A stretch of 64,000 nt of DNA from positions 432,145 to 496,144 of the forward strand of contig JAKTTT010000006.1 in the NCBI GenBank assembly GCA_030581615.1, in the 5' to 3' direction. Made by a program: the position numbers and the translations under genes. The notes under the pieces were generated by a model. The model saw only the letters and a program-made list of their open reading frames with translations. It did not search any database and was not told where the DNA came from. Of this stretch, positions 11,947 to 22,115 are shown in pieces; the stretch's first letter is position 1; each line of letters opens with the position of its first letter. This stretch comes from Alloascoidea africana. Lineage: Eukaryota; Ascomycota; Alloascoideomycetes; Alloascoideales; Alloascoideaceae.

Positions 11947-13497
11947 ATGCTGCAAATTCCAAAGTCAAAGAAAAGATTTAGAGGAAAGTTTCTCCGGTTT
12001 GCGATTACATTTTGTTCATGCACTGGATTCCTATTGTTGGGATATGATCAAGGTGTAATGGGGAGTATCATTGGGGCAGATAACCGGTTTGGGAAGGACT
12101 TTAACCATCCAAATTCCAGTCTTCAAGGGCTAATCACGTCCATTTATGATATTGGTTGTGTTATAGGATCAATTGTTGCATTTTTCATTGGAGAGAAAGA
12201 AGGACGTCGTACAATGATGTTTCTTGGGGGTGCGACAATGATAGTTGGAACAGCTGTGCTGACATCTGCTACAACAGTTGCCCAGCTCATTGTTGGCAGA
12301 ATTGTCACGGGTATTGGGAACGGCTTCAATTCTAGTACCATTCCTGTTTATCAATCTGAATGCGCCTATGCAAAAAACAGAGGTGAACTACTAACCTGGC
12401 AGGCAGTCCTTACCATCACCGGTGTGGTGATATCTTACTGGGTTGGCTATGGTACTTCGTTTTCAGATGAGCCTTTTCAATGGCGTTTCCCTATTGGTTT
12501 TCAAGCCGTGTTTGCATTTTTCCTATCAGTTGAAGTGTTCTGGCTTCCAGAGACTCCTCGTTGGCTAGTCGCAAATAAGCGGGTTGAAGAAGCCAGTCAG
12601 GTCCTATCAGACATAGCTGGTGGAAATTCTACTCCTGAAGACACTGAGATAGTCTATGCAAGACTTGAAATAGAGAAATCAGTTGCAGAACTTGATGCAG
12701 ATGGTCCATTCAAATTGAAAGAACTTTTTGAAGGCGGTGAAGTTCAAAACCTCCGGCGCCTAATCCTGACCATAGGAATCATGATTATGCAACAGTTTAC
12801 AGGCTCGAATATGATTAACTATTATGCCCCTATTGTTTTCCAAACAACGATGGGATTGGATAGAAACACTTCCTTGATTCTTGCCGGCTCTACTGAAATT
12901 GTTTACTTGTTATCATCGTTCATACCGCTTTGGGCCGTTGAACGTTTTGGGCGCCGAGGCCTTCTCCTTTTTTCGTCTGCTGGTCTTAGTTTTTGCTTTG
13001 TTCTCGCTTCTATCTTTTTATCCTTTGATACAAAGCCAATGGCAATAGCTGGTGCAGCTTGTATCTTTTTGTATCAATTCTTCATGGGATTGGGTTGGTT
13101 GCCAGTTCCCTGGTTCTATCCTTCAGAAATCAATACAACAAGACTAAGGTCAAGAGTAATGGCAATTGGTTCAGCGGTAAACTGGATGTCTGTTTTTGTT
13201 GTGGTCCAGATAACCCCCACTGCGATCTCCAACATCAAATGGAGAACGTTTATCATATTTGCTATTCTTAACGCTCTTTGGATTCCAATCGTCTATTGCT
13301 TTTATCCAGAAACTCAAGGTCTTATTTTGGAAGATATAGATCATATCTTTCATGAAAAGGGTATTACGAGAGGGGTCTTTTCTAATAAAGGTCGCACTAT
13401 TAAACCAGGGTCGCGTCATCAAGTTGGATCTGACGATAAAAGCTTTTTGAAGGATGAAGAGAAAGGCTCTGAAAAATTTGTTGAGCTGAAGCTCTAA
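11947..13497 (+). CDS. MFS sugar/polyol transporter (sugar porter family)
   Basis: A 516-residue plasma-membrane protein with about 12 hydrophobic segments. Sugar-porter signatures are visible: GYDQGVMGSIIG in helix 1, a GRR-type loop (GEKEGRRTMM), VGRIVTGIGNG, PETPRWL before the central loop, QQFTGSNMINYYAP in helix 7, ERFGRRG, WLPVPWFYPSEI in helix 10 and a PETQG motif after helix 12. GYDQGVMG and the overall pattern are closer to the Stl1/filamentous-fungal branch (glycerol or sugar:H+ symport) than to hexose facilitators. The substrate is not determinable here. The short N-terminus and the 55-residue hydrophilic C-tail are cytosolic. Confidence 0.85.
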   Translation: MLQIPKSKKRFRGKFLRFAITFCSCTGFLLLGYDQGVMGSIIGADNRFGKDFNHPNSSLQGLITSIYDIGCVIGSIVAFFIGEKEGRRTMMFLGGATMIVGTAVLTSATTVAQLIVGRIVTGIGNGFNSSTIPVYQSECAYAKNRGELLTWQAVLTITGVVISYWVGYGTSFSDEPFQWRFPIGFQAVFAFFLSVEVFWLPETPRWLVANKRVEEASQVLSDIAGGNSTPEDTEIVYARLEIEKSVAELDADGPFKLKELFEGGEVQNLRRLILTIGIMIMQQFTGSNMINYYAPIVFQTTMGLDRNTSLILAGSTEIVYLLSSFIPLWAVERFGRRGLLLFSSAGLSFCFVLASIFLSFDTKPMAIAGAACIFLYQFFMGLGWLPVPWFYPSEINTTRLRSRVMAIGSAVNWMSVFVVVQITPTAISNIKWRTFIIFAILNALWIPIVYCFYPETQGLILEDIDHIFHEKGITRGVFSNKGRTIKPGSRHQVGSDDKSFLKDEEKGSEKFVELKL

Positions 13498-14037
13498 GTT
13501 TACAAGGTATTCTTTGAATGGGTCAATTCTTTCAGATTTTTTTCATAAAGATCTAGAAAATCACTTCCGATATATAATCGCTTCTTATTTACACATTTTT
13601 TCCAAGATCTGGATCATCTCGTAGGCTTGCAAGAAGTAAAATAAAACTCCAGCGTTCTTATCTACTCCAAAATATATAAAGATATAGAAAGCGAAAATTT
13701 TCACTCTTGAACCTCAAGGGATGGAAAGGAGTGTATGAGCTTTCACCTTCAATCGTTCATTTATCTGATCCCTATCTTATCTAAATTTAGTAGCTTTGGC
13801 CAAAATAATTTCAAGGCTTTCTACTTGGCATTTCTTAAATCTCAACCTTTCATGAAAAAGGGTAAAACCACCCAAATCTACACTCCTAGTTATCTTTCTA
13901 TATTTCTAGTTTACCAAAAGCCTGATGGATGTTTCAGTATGCAGGATTTGTCCAACCTTCATACATCCATTCACCCAACCATACTTTTTTTCCTTCCTCA
14001 TCACAGCTTGACTAGTACTGCCAAATCTATTAGGAAC
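13498..14037. other. upstream region of CWC22
   Basis: Open in the CWC22 frame for its last 300 bases, but the residues there are not conserved-looking and are rich in Phe, Leu and Ser. I take it as 5' leader and promoter. Confidence 0.4.
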
Positions 14038-16128
14038 ATGGAAAATCGCGGGAGATATATTCCTCCTGCTAAGCTTCGCGCATTACGGGAGCAGGAGCAA
14101 CAAAATCTTTCAAAGTCATCAAAAGAGTACCAGCGATTAGAATGGGAAAAGCTGAAAAAAGGAATAAACGGCTCTATCAACAAGGTGAATATTTCAAACA
14201 TCAAGAGCATCATCACAGATATATTCAACTATAATCTTTACAGAGGCCGAGGGATATTTGTAAGAAGTGTTATGAAGAACCAGGCTCTTAGTTTACCATA
14301 TACAGATGTTTACGCGTCGCTTGTTTCGGTTATCAACAGCAAGCTTCCATATATTGGAAGTTTATTAATAACGCGACTCATTCTTCAGTTTCGAAAGGCT
14401 TTCAAAAGAAATGATAAAGCAATATGCATCAGTTCAACTACTTTTTTGGCTCATCTATGTAACCAGCAAGTAGTTAATGAAATTCTCATACTTGAGATCT
14501 TATTACTGCTTTTACAGCACCCAACAGATGGGTCTGTAGAAATTGCAGTTGGGGTGATTCGGGAAGCTGGTGCCTTTCTCAGTGATTCCAGTCCATCTAC
14601 AACCAATACAGTATTTGAGCGCTTTCGAGTGATACTGCAGGAAGGTGATCTATCACCTCGAGCTCAATATCAGATTAGTGTGCTCTTTGAAAATCGGAAA
14701 CAGGGCTTTCAGGGACTCAAACCGGAGCTAGATCTTTGTGAAGAACCAAGCACGCACGTATTTGAATTGTTGGACGAGAAAGTGAGGAAAATTGGTGCCA
14801 GTAATCAATTGAATGTGTTCCAATACGATGCAGATTACGAGAAAAATGAAGCAGAATATGAACAGATAAAAAAAGAGATTTTGGGTGACGACAGTGATGA
14901 TGATAGCGAGAATGGATCCGAATCAGAATCATATAGCGAGTCTGAAAGTGGCAGCGACGCAGAAGACGAAGAAGCAGAACACGAGCAAAAAGATGGAGCG
15001 AAACAGACTGTTGAAATTCACGACATGACTAAAAGCAACTTGACCAGTCTTCGTAAGAGCATTTACCTCACAATAATGTCTACTATGTCACACGATGAAG
15101 CTTGCCACAAATTGATGAAGATACGACTTCCAGAAGGACAAGAAATTGAACTTGTAAATATGATTGTTGAGGCTTGTTCTCAAGCGAAGGTTTATACCAA
15201 GTTTTTTGGACTCGTTGGCGAGCGGTTTTGCCGGTTTAATCGAAAATGGGAATCACTGTTTGCCACGTCATTTGAACAATATTACACAACTATTCACAGA
15301 TATGATAGTAACCAGATACGGAACATTTCTCGTTTCTGGGCACATTTGCTTGCATCCGATGCACTTGGATGGGAAGTGTTTTCATGCATTCATTTAAATG
15401 AAGATGAAACAACATCTTCTTCAAGAATTTTTATAAACAACCTGTTTATTCAAATGAAGACAGAAATCGGTCAACAGGAGATGGTGAAAAGGTTTAGCGA
15501 GCCATATATCCAGCCTTATTTGGTCAATATTTTCCCTATGGATGAGAGTAATAGAGAGGATACGGTGTTTGCAATCAACTTTTTTACTGCCATAAAGATG
15601 CCGGTGTTTACCGATAAAATGAGAGAGTTTTACAGCAAATTGCCTCCAAAAGAGCAGCCACGGTCCGGATCTCCGCCTGATTCAGACTACTCTTCTAGGT
15701 CACGAAGCAGGTCTTCTGATTCCATGTCCCGCCGCCGGTCATGGTCGCGATCAAGGTCGAGATCCAAGTCTAGATCTAGGTCAGAGTCAAGATCAAGGTC
15801 TTACTCTGACAGATCGCGAAGGTCCTTTTCTTACAGCTCTCGATCAAGATCGCGGTCTTCCTCCCTTTCTCGATCTCGCTCTGGGACCCGGCGAAGATCT
15901 CTATCTAGGTCTCTGTCTAGGTCGCGATCTTATTCATCTTCTAGATCTAGATCACCATCCCGTTCACGAGGCAACCCCTCTGGCTACTCTCGTTCGCGTT
16001 ACGATACACGGCGTCGCTCTTATTCGCCAATACGACGAAGAGCAGACTCTGAATCAAGATCGAGGTCTCGTCCCAGGGGTTATTCGAAACCATATGGCAA
16101 CGGTAGATCTCGACCAAGGGATAAATAG
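14038..16128 (+). CDS. CWC22: CWC22-like spliceosome factor with RS-rich tail
   Basis: A 696-residue protein using the ATG at 14038. The open frame runs 101 codons further upstream, but the family's conserved beginning, RGRYIPPAKLR, follows this ATG directly. A MIF4G helical repeat domain covers about residues 30-250 and an MA3 domain about 330-450, separated by an acidic Ser/Glu/Asp linker. From about residue 545 to the end the protein is a long Arg-Ser repeat tail. Cwc22 binds eIF4A3-like or Prp2 partners and is needed for the first catalytic step of splicing. S. cerevisiae Cwc22 (577 residues) lacks such a tail, whereas metazoan and S. pombe relatives are more RS-rich. The tail suggests SR-protein-type regulation in an intron-richer genome. 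Confidence 0.88.
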   Translation: MENRGRYIPPAKLRALREQEQQNLSKSSKEYQRLEWEKLKKGINGSINKVNISNIKSIITDIFNYNLYRGRGIFVRSVMKNQALSLPYTDVYASLVSVINSKLPYIGSLLITRLILQFRKAFKRNDKAICISSTTFLAHLCNQQVVNEILILEILLLLLQHPTDGSVEIAVGVIREAGAFLSDSSPSTTNTVFERFRVILQEGDLSPRAQYQISVLFENRKQGFQGLKPELDLCEEPSTHVFELLDEKVRKIGASNQLNVFQYDADYEKNEAEYEQIKKEILGDDSDDDSENGSESESYSESESGSDAEDEEAEHEQKDGAKQTVEIHDMTKSNLTSLRKSIYLTIMSTMSHDEACHKLMKIRLPEGQEIELVNMIVEACSQAKVYTKFFGLVGERFCRFNRKWESLFATSFEQYYTTIHRYDSNQIRNISRFWAHLLASDALGWEVFSCIHLNEDETTSSSRIFINNLFIQMKTEIGQQEMVKRFSEPYIQPYLVNIFPMDESNREDTVFAINFFTAIKMPVFTDKMREFYSKLPPKEQPRSGSPPDSDYSSRSRSRSSDSMSRRRSWSRSRSRSKSRSRSESRSRSYSDRSRRSFSYSSRSRSRSSSLSRSRSGTRRRSLSRSLSRSRSYSSSRSRSPSRSRGNPSGYSRSRYDTRRRSYSPIRRRADSESRSRSRPRGYSKPYGNGRSRPRDK

Positions 16129-16868
16129 TGACTATAATCAAATGTACTTCTTTTGAACAACCGCCCGCCACTCTGTTTCCATAGCCAGACATTTTCCTTT
16201 GACTGGATAATGTAGCCTATAGACCTAAAATTCAATGTAATGAAAATTGATAATTTTTGGTGTTCAATGGTGACCAGTGCAAAGCCGTATGTTTCTGAGC
16301 ATTTGGATTTTTTTGACGTAGCAAACACACAATATCAAATCTCGATAAATCCATTTGAATTTTACATTTTAGTTGTATATGTGTAATGGAAACTGACTGT
16401 GTTTCTTAATGGATCGAAGGCATAATCAACTCAAAATGTTCAGACTTCGCTTACGACATTATATCTATGCATACTGAACATTGAACAAAAAGACTATATA
16501 CCACAGGAATCATGACAAACTGTAGAATTTGTCCCTAGTTTTACATTTATAATAAACAACAACATGTGGTTAGGATACTCTTAACTGTGTTCTTCACAAT
16601 TGAACCTTAATCTGCAAAAGAACAATCAATGTACGGGCATATGAGGAATATGTGAAAAAATGGTTCCAATTTTCTCCAGGTCTAACGTCTTGATTAGCCA
16701 AACCACAACATCAAGTGTCCTGATGCTCTGAGTAGTTGTAGTCAAAAGCATGGTGACTATTTATCCAAAGTGGATAACGGAAGCTCGAAGCTTCTCATTG
16801 TATTCCCCAGATGCCCAACAATCCTCACCGGCAGTTGGCAAACATTTGTGTAATGATTTGAATACTAT
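16129..16868. other. convergent intergenic region, no gene seen
   Basis: Lies between the 3' ends of CWC22 and the zinc-finger gene. AT-rich with no convincing ORF, RNA gene or repeat. Confidence 0.5.
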
Positions 16869-18659
16869 TCACATGCTATGGCCTCTTGTCCGCATATGTT
16901 GGGTTAGATTGTCACTTCTTGAAAAACGTTTCCCGCAGACAGAGCATCCAAAAGGCTTTTCATCTGTGTGCAGTGATCGATAATGCCGTTTTAAATGTTC
17001 TTGGCGCTTAAATCTCCGAGAGCAGAAATTGCAAACAAATGCCTTTGATGCATCCTCTACGGTACTAGGCTTTCTCCCACGACGAGGCTTTGTGGCACTT
17101 GCAGGTGGTGAGGTCCGGCTTTCTGATGCGATAGTTGGAGATCTATGAGATGGTTTCGGGGACCTGGGGCTCCAACCGCCTGGTCCCGGATGAGGTGGGA
17201 TTAAACGTTTGGCTTTAGGTCCATCTCTCTCTTTCAATGCTTTCGACACCATGTCTGATATAGATGTCGACACGTCTTTCCAAGGCTCAACAGAGCCCAA
17301 TTCTTCTTCGGAAGAGCAGATAGAATTCACATTCGCGGGGACCGATGGCCGCTTCAAAGTGGCACGTTTTTTTATTTTCGTTGCTATGTTAATACATGAA
17401 TTTCTGTCACCTTGACAGGAGTCATTCGGAGAATTGTGATCGAGTTCTGCAGAATTGCGAAGAGTGGGTAATTCAAAGACAGACTTGGACCTCTGCTGGG
17501 ATTTGTATTGTTCTATACTTTCGTAGTTTGGCTGTCTCCAAGATAAGGTTTCCTGAGTTTGTTTTATAGGGCTTCTTCCTCCACCGGCGCTGATGGATCG
17601 AAAAAGGGTCATCAGGCTATCCTTGTTGCTGGGAGAGCAATCTGGTTTATGGGATGGCTGATTAGCTCCGATGGCCAGCAGTGATATGTCATCCTCGTCC
17701 TCGTTGTCCTCCTCAGGAGTTGTTGCAGTAACATCCAGCGGGTCAACGACAGCCTCGTGTGAAGACGAAGCTGGAACGAATCGCGAATTGCCGCTCTCAC
17801 TCACAGACATCGAAATGACTTTGGAAATTTCATCGTTGTAGTTAAAATCAAATTTTGTAAATGGCCGTGAGTCCTGGTCGCAGTGACCCAGAGATTCTTC
17901 CTTCGCACTTGTGTCATCAACGAATGAGAATATCTCTGGATTGACAGTGCGTGAATCGCCGTTCTCAGCTGCCTCGCGGTAAATATAACCAAGAGAGTTG
18001 GAATGGGGCCTTACGAGCAACGGCTCAAGGCCATCCTCAAATATTCGAGACCCGGAGAAGGTGGGTGTGTATGAAGATCGTCTTTCTTTGAATTTTCTAC
18101 TTTCTGCGATCCGTAGAGGGTGTTTCATAGAATGTGGGATTGTCGAGGCATCGGCGCTGGCATCGTTACAATTTCCTGAAGAAACTCCAACGCCATTTTG
18201 AACTGTTTCTGTGATGTATTTGACATTTTGTATGAGCATAGAGACCTCGTTCGCTGCCGTCAAGACTGCTTCATTTAGGTCTTCGCTGGAGATGGAATCA
18301 GAGGGCTTGATAAGACTAAACGGAAAGGCCTCTCCGTCTGGAGTTTGCAAGCTATCCGTCATGTGGTTCAAACTAAGACCTTTTTCGACTCTTGTTTCGG
18401 GCCCTGAAGGTAAAGTGTGCTTCAAGTGCGCATTTGTTTGTTGCAAACTAAACAAGTCGCAGCCACGGGGCACCACTGGATCGTCGTTGCATGTGGTGAT
18501 AGACACCGGTGAAGCTGGCAATGTCTGATCTCTAAATTCTAAGCCTGGGCTTGAATTGGATGAGCAGGTGGACATGGATGGACCAAACCCAGTGCTTCGA
18601 GATGACAATGACATGGATTGCGTGTCGTCCCAAAAAGCCACAGAGTCAACCAGCACCAT
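16869..18659 (-). CDS. C2H2 zinc-finger transcription factor, Msn2/Msn4-like
   Basis: A 596-residue protein starting at the first ATG of the frame (18659; four more open codons lie upstream without an ATG). The last ~55 residues hold two adjacent C2H2 fingers: [17 protein letters not shown] and [14 protein letters not shown]. The Arg/Glu/Arg and Arg/Asp/Asn helix positions are those of Msn2/Msn4/Com2-type factors that bind AGGGG stress elements. The rest is disordered and Ser-rich, with acidic patches ([16 protein letters not shown]) that could activate transcription. A basic, Pro/Ser-rich region with an RGRK AT-hook-like piece precedes the fingers, and several SP sites could be kinase targets. 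The exact ortholog is uncertain because fungi have many such two-finger factors. Confidence 0.78.
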   Translation of the reverse strand: MVLVDSVAFWDDTQSMSLSSRSTGFGPSMSTCSSNSSPGLEFRDQTLPASPVSITTCNDDPVVPRGCDLFSLQQTNAHLKHTLPSGPETRVEKGLSLNHMTDSLQTPDGEAFPFSLIKPSDSISSEDLNEAVLTAANEVSMLIQNVKYITETVQNGVGVSSGNCNDASADASTIPHSMKHPLRIAESRKFKERRSSYTPTFSGSRIFEDGLEPLLVRPHSNSLGYIYREAAENGDSRTVNPEIFSFVDDTSAKEESLGHCDQDSRPFTKFDFNYNDEISKVISMSVSESGNSRFVPASSSHEAVVDPLDVTATTPEEDNEDEDDISLLAIGANQPSHKPDCSPSNKDSLMTLFRSISAGGGRSPIKQTQETLSWRQPNYESIEQYKSQQRSKSVFELPTLRNSAELDHNSPNDSCQGDRNSCINIATKIKKRATLKRPSVPANVNSICSSEEELGSVEPWKDVSTSISDMVSKALKERDGPKAKRLIPPHPGPGGWSPRSPKPSHRSPTIASESRTSPPASATKPRRGRKPSTVEDASKAFVCNFCSRRFKRQEHLKRHYRSLHTDEKPFGCSVCGKRFSRSDNLTQHMRTRGHSM

Positions 18660-19747
18660 AGAAAGCACCAAAGCTAGAGGCTGCTGTGTAGGATACTTAG
18701 GAGCTGGAACTGAGGACGAAAGTGCTCATTAGGTGTTGGAGGACAAAATTTGCACACCATCTCCACCCAGCAGATTATTATTTAAGTAGTCATGATTTCG
18801 TATACTTGGGTTGTACCTGAGAAAGTCTCAGATTTCAGAATTGGGCTTGGCTCCAGAATGTGCTGGTGCTATTTGTTTTTTCACCAGTAGGAATCTTGAC
18901 CAATACGGCCTGGATAATTCGGGATCATTCAAGAAACTGCTTTTTCGTCCAGATCCAATTGTTCTTTAAAGGCTGTATGGAAAGATATGTTCAAGGTTAA
19001 TTTCCCATCTCATGCACTTGCACAATGCATGAGACTCTATTCATTTGACCATCCATCTTCTGATCGCTTTCCAGAGAATGCTGTTGTGGTTGGAAGCAAA
19101 TATTCCGTTCTCTTAGCTGTTTTTGTGAATGGTATGCCACAGGCGAATTTCAGAGTACTTCCGGCTCGTAATTAGCACTATACCACTGCAGCCCAATGAG
19201 AGGCTAAGTGGAAATCGAAGATCGTTAGGAATGTGATATTTTCTTCAAGACCCATTAGCGCGAGAGAACGCTATACAAAGGCTTGACTGGAACGTATAAA
19301 ATGTATTTAGTTCAAAATGCTCTCTATCCAAACTACTGAACCCATTAGATACTATTTTGTGCGAATGATTCAAGCCTTTGATTATACAATGCTTTCCCAG
19401 CTGTCAGGTAGACACCAGACAATAACAATTTCTTCATTCCTTTTTTCATTACATCTCTAAAAGATCATTTAACGGCTGGTCACTTGCTTAAATCGCCATG
19501 TGATGCGCTTGATAAGGAATCTCAAGACGGCGATTAGCGAAATTCTACAAAGTTGTCTTGTATACTTGGTAAAATGCTTAAATTACCCTTGAACACAAAA
19601 CCAAAAGTAAGACTCTAATTTTCAGCACATAGTTTCTCCAGTATGAAACATTAAATAAATGCTCCGAGAGAAAAATACATCCTGACCTTTGTGATGGTGG
19701 CTAAACAGACATCTGATCGTGCTTTCCTTTGCTGTACCGACATCCAA
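18660..19747. other. intergenic, no gene seen
   Basis: About 1.1 kb between the start of the zinc-finger gene and the end of SF3b14. It should contain the zinc-finger gene's promoter. Short ORFs here have no protein-like character. Confidence 0.5.
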
Positions 19748-20165
19748 TCAATCAATCCCATGCTCACTCTTCAATGCCTCCAGCTTTGCCCTTCGTGCTT
19801 CCAGATCCATCTCCATTTCAATATTTTTCATCCTTCCAACAGAATGGAACAACAACACCAAATACCTCCCTTGTATTTGAAATCCGGAAAGCTTCTCTTT
19901 TGCCAGTTTCGCATCACTCAAGTTATAGTAAACAACATATGCTGTTCCCTTTGTGTTTTCTTCATTGCCTAGTCTGATCTGTCGAATGCCACCAAACTTG
20001 CCAAACAGATTATAAAGGTCATCAGCGGTTATGCTGTATGGCAAGTTCTTCACAAACAGGATAGGGTAATCATCAGTTTGTCTTAGCTTCAAAAGCTTTG
20101 GTTAGTGACTTCCAACTTGATGTAAAAGAGGGTTTGATAACGCCAGTACTCACCTTTGTGGACAT
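19748..20165 (-). CDS. SF3b14/p14 (SF3B6) branch-point-binding U2 snRNP subunit
   Basis: Exon 1 is only 12 nt (20165-20154, Met-Ser-Thr-Lys). A 58-nt intron with GTGAGT donor and CACTAAC branch six bases from its CAAAG acceptor leads to exon 2 (20095-19748), giving 119 residues. The product is a single RRM: RNP2 is ILFVKNLPY and RNP1 is GTAYVVYY, flanked by SITADDLYNLFGKFGGIRQIR and ending in a helical tail. These are hallmarks of SF3b14/p14, which contacts the bulged branch adenosine and SF3b155 in the U2 snRNP. S. cerevisiae has no p14 ortholog, so its presence here marks a more complete SF3b complex. Confidence 0.88.
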
Positions 20166-20267
20166 GCTATTTCCAATTGTGTTTCACAGAACTAGGTCAC
20201 CAAAACAGAAAAAAATGTGGTTGTAAGATCTGATCACGTGAAAAAGAACACAAAAGGCAAAAAGAAA

Positions 20268-20338
20268 TGCGTCAGCCCGGAGTCGAACCGGGGGCTCGTC
20301 GATGGCAACGACGAATTTTACCGCTAAACCACTAACGC
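20268..20338 (-). tRNA. tRNA-Gly (GCC)
   Basis: A 71-nt cloverleaf without intron on the minus strand. The acceptor arm GCGTTAG pairs with CTGACGC (one T-G pair). The anticodon stem CGTCG/CGACG encloses the loop TTGCCAT, giving anticodon GCC. The T arm contains GGTTCGACT. The gene is followed in its own direction by a T-rich pol III terminator (TTTCTTTTT). Confidence 0.95.
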
Positions 20339-20390
20339 TTATTTTTGATTTTAAAAAACCCTACTAAAACAAATCCTCGGGATGAAATCA

Positions 20391-20432
20391 TGTACTTGTA
20401 CTTGTCCTTGTCCTTGTCCTTGTCCTTGTCCC
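20391..20432 (+). repeat. short tandem hexamer repeat, (CTTGTC)n
   Basis: Five or more tandem copies of CTTGTC, preceded by two variant CTTGTA units, 55 bases from the tRNA 5' end. It is non-coding. tRNA-flanking positions are common landing sites for yeast LTR elements, several of which lie just beyond. Confidence 0.85.
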
Positions 20433-20829
20433 CTTTTCCTTTAAGGAGATTAGGCTCTTTAAGTAGTGCTTCCAAAATATCTAAATCAACTATACATTAT
20501 CCTAAATGCGCTTAAAACAAAATCGATATTCTTCTTATCGAAATATTAAGATCTTGCTACTGAAAATACTACCACGGTGCAGGTTCTCTTTCAAACAAAC
20601 ACTTCATGATTGCATATTCTGAAGCAACATCACATCCAGTGGATCTGGCTCAGTAGGTTTTCTTACATAACTTTGTAAGAATTCTGATTCTTACTCTTTG
20701 TTCCGATAGAACAACTGCTCACATGTGTAAAATGAATACTGATTGATATGCCTTTAAAGGCAGTTTCTGTAGCTTCTTTGTTCTTTTCTAAAAATTTCCT
20801 TAATGCAAAATTTATGAACCAACCCACAA

Positions 20830-21101
20830 CCCAAGAGTTCAGAACTGAGGTTCTATTCTCTTACATGTTATAGTCGCTGGATGACAGAATCTAGTTGTTA
20901 GGAGTTTGGTCCGTGAAAGTAGTCTGTATAAAGCTTTTATCTATTAGAAATGAGCGAGAGACTCCTCTTATATAGACAGAACTATGTAGCTAACAATTAA
21001 GGTGGTTGGTAAGAGGTTGGCTTGGTCTCAGAGAGTGGCTGGCTTGTATACCAAAAATAGTAAGACCGTCCTTGTGAGTGATAAGCCATCTCATTGTAAC
21101 A
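20830..21101 (-). repeat. LTR-like segment, minus orientation
   Basis: Read on the minus strand it begins TGTTACAATGAG and carries a TATA-like TATATAAGAGGAG near its middle. It ends near the AGAACCTCAGTTCT palindrome. A diverged copy of its first ~70 bases occurs on the plus strand near 24080-24150, which supports a repeated element end. Boundaries are approximate. Confidence 0.5.
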
Positions 21102-21150
21102 TTACAGACTTTAAAAAATGTGATTCCTATGAAGAAATGGCTCAAAATAT

Positions 21151-21272
21151 TGAGTGAAGGTATCAAGAAGGGGTATGGTTCTTTAGCAATGTATCATATT
21201 ATTCACCATCAGTGGTTTCCGGACAAGAGTAACAACTTGCATCAGTAATAGCATCAGAAGTTAGTCCTAGAG
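21151..21272 (+). repeat. left arm of an imperfect inverted repeat (element leader)
   Basis: Nearly identical to the reverse complement of 21553-21650, except for an extra ~19-base insertion close to the inner end. It runs directly up to a gag-like ORF, so it looks like the 5' leader of a retroelement. Confidence 0.8.
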
Positions 21273-21283
21273 CACAAGTGATT

Positions 21284-21532
21284 ATGTCTGACAGTCAGAA
21301 ACCCTTCACCATCAACGGCTCTACTACAGCCGGGGGAAGTCATGTGTACAACACTGCACAGAAGTCCAATATGATCAGAGAGGAAAAGGAGCAGATTTCG
21401 AGTGATCATGCAGTTCGGGAGAAGGAGCGAGATGAGACCAATAGAAGGTTTGACCAGCTTCAGGTGGCAGTGAAAAGACTCCCGGCACTCGGATCTTCAC
21501 CCTCGATGGGAAGGAGTGACGCCCGAAAATAA
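21284..21532 (+). pseudogene. truncated gag-like ORF (82 residues)
   Basis: Follows the leader repeat and starts MSDSQKPF. It contains a charged heptad-rich stretch (REKERDETNRRFDQLQ) that could form a coiled coil. It ends abruptly beside the inverted copy of the leader. The position after an element leader suggests the N-terminal part of a gag protein. No zinc knuckle or protease is attached. The assignment is by context only. Confidence 0.4.
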
Positions 21533-21552
21533 ACTAGTCAACATGTTTTTGG

Positions 21553-21650
21553 TCTAGGACTAACTTCGGATGCTACTCTTGTCCGGAAACCACTGATGGT
21601 GAATAGTATGATACATTGCTGAAGAACCATACCCCTTCTTGATACCTTCA
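21553..21650 (-). repeat. right arm of the inverted leader repeat
   Basis: Inverted partner of 21151-21272. Read on the minus strand it is preceded by an AGAACCTCTGTTCT-type palindrome, as expected if it follows an LTR end. Confidence 0.8.
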
Positions 21651-21726
21651 TTCATTAGATCCCAACTCCCAGTCATGTAATTCCACCAACCAACACAGAA
21701 CAGAGGTTCTGTTATCTCATAGACTT

Positions 21727-22093
21727 TGTGAAGGAACTCCTATTTTACAAATATCAACTTTCTTTTATTCCTTTACTTTGATATATTCTATTTATATCAC
21801 TATTTTACTGTAAAAGACTCTATTTATGTGTATCTGTTTGTTTTTTAAAAAACCTTGTTATGAATGATCCGTTTGTTCATTCATTTCAATCATTCATGTC
21901 TTTATTGGGATATCTCGGAATTTTTCAACAAATTTTCGATATACTCAACAATTCTCGTAATTTTATTGAAATTATTTTGTGTATGACTTGGAAGTAATAA
22001 GAAAACTATATAAAGCAGGGAGATTCCTCTTTTTTGTAGAAAACCAATAAGAATATTTTCATAAGAAAATTCCCTTACATTAGAATTGTTACA
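21727..22093 (+). repeat. 5' LTR of a Ty3/gypsy element
   Basis: Starts TGTGAAGGAACTCC and ends TTGTTACA, followed after two bases by a primer-binding site. A TATA-like ACTATATAAAG lies about 80 bases before the end. The same start (TGTAAAGAAACTCC) recurs at 23390, after the integrase region, as the truncated 3' LTR. Length is about 367 bp. Confidence 0.75.
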
Positions 22094-22095
22094 AT

Positions 22096-22115
22096 TGGTA
22101 GCGACACTCGATTCG
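22096..22115 (+). other. tRNA primer-binding site
   Basis: Begins TGGTAGCGAC. Its complement reads as a tRNA 3' end: a T-arm with GAATC loop part, a GAGTG stem, then GTCGCTA and CCA. It sits two bases after the LTR, as in Ty3/gypsy elements primed by a full tRNA 3' end. The initiator-Met PBS of Ty1/Ty3 differs after TGGTAGCG. Confidence 0.7.

Noticed and set aside
13735-14037. N-terminal extension of CWC22
   Set aside because: The conserved RGRYIPPAKLR follows the ATG at 14038; upstream residues are not conserved-looking.
20391-20432. Hexamer repeat as a telomere-like or CRISPR array
   Set aside because: Units are contiguous without spacers, and the tract is internal to the chromosome and short; it is a simple microsatellite.
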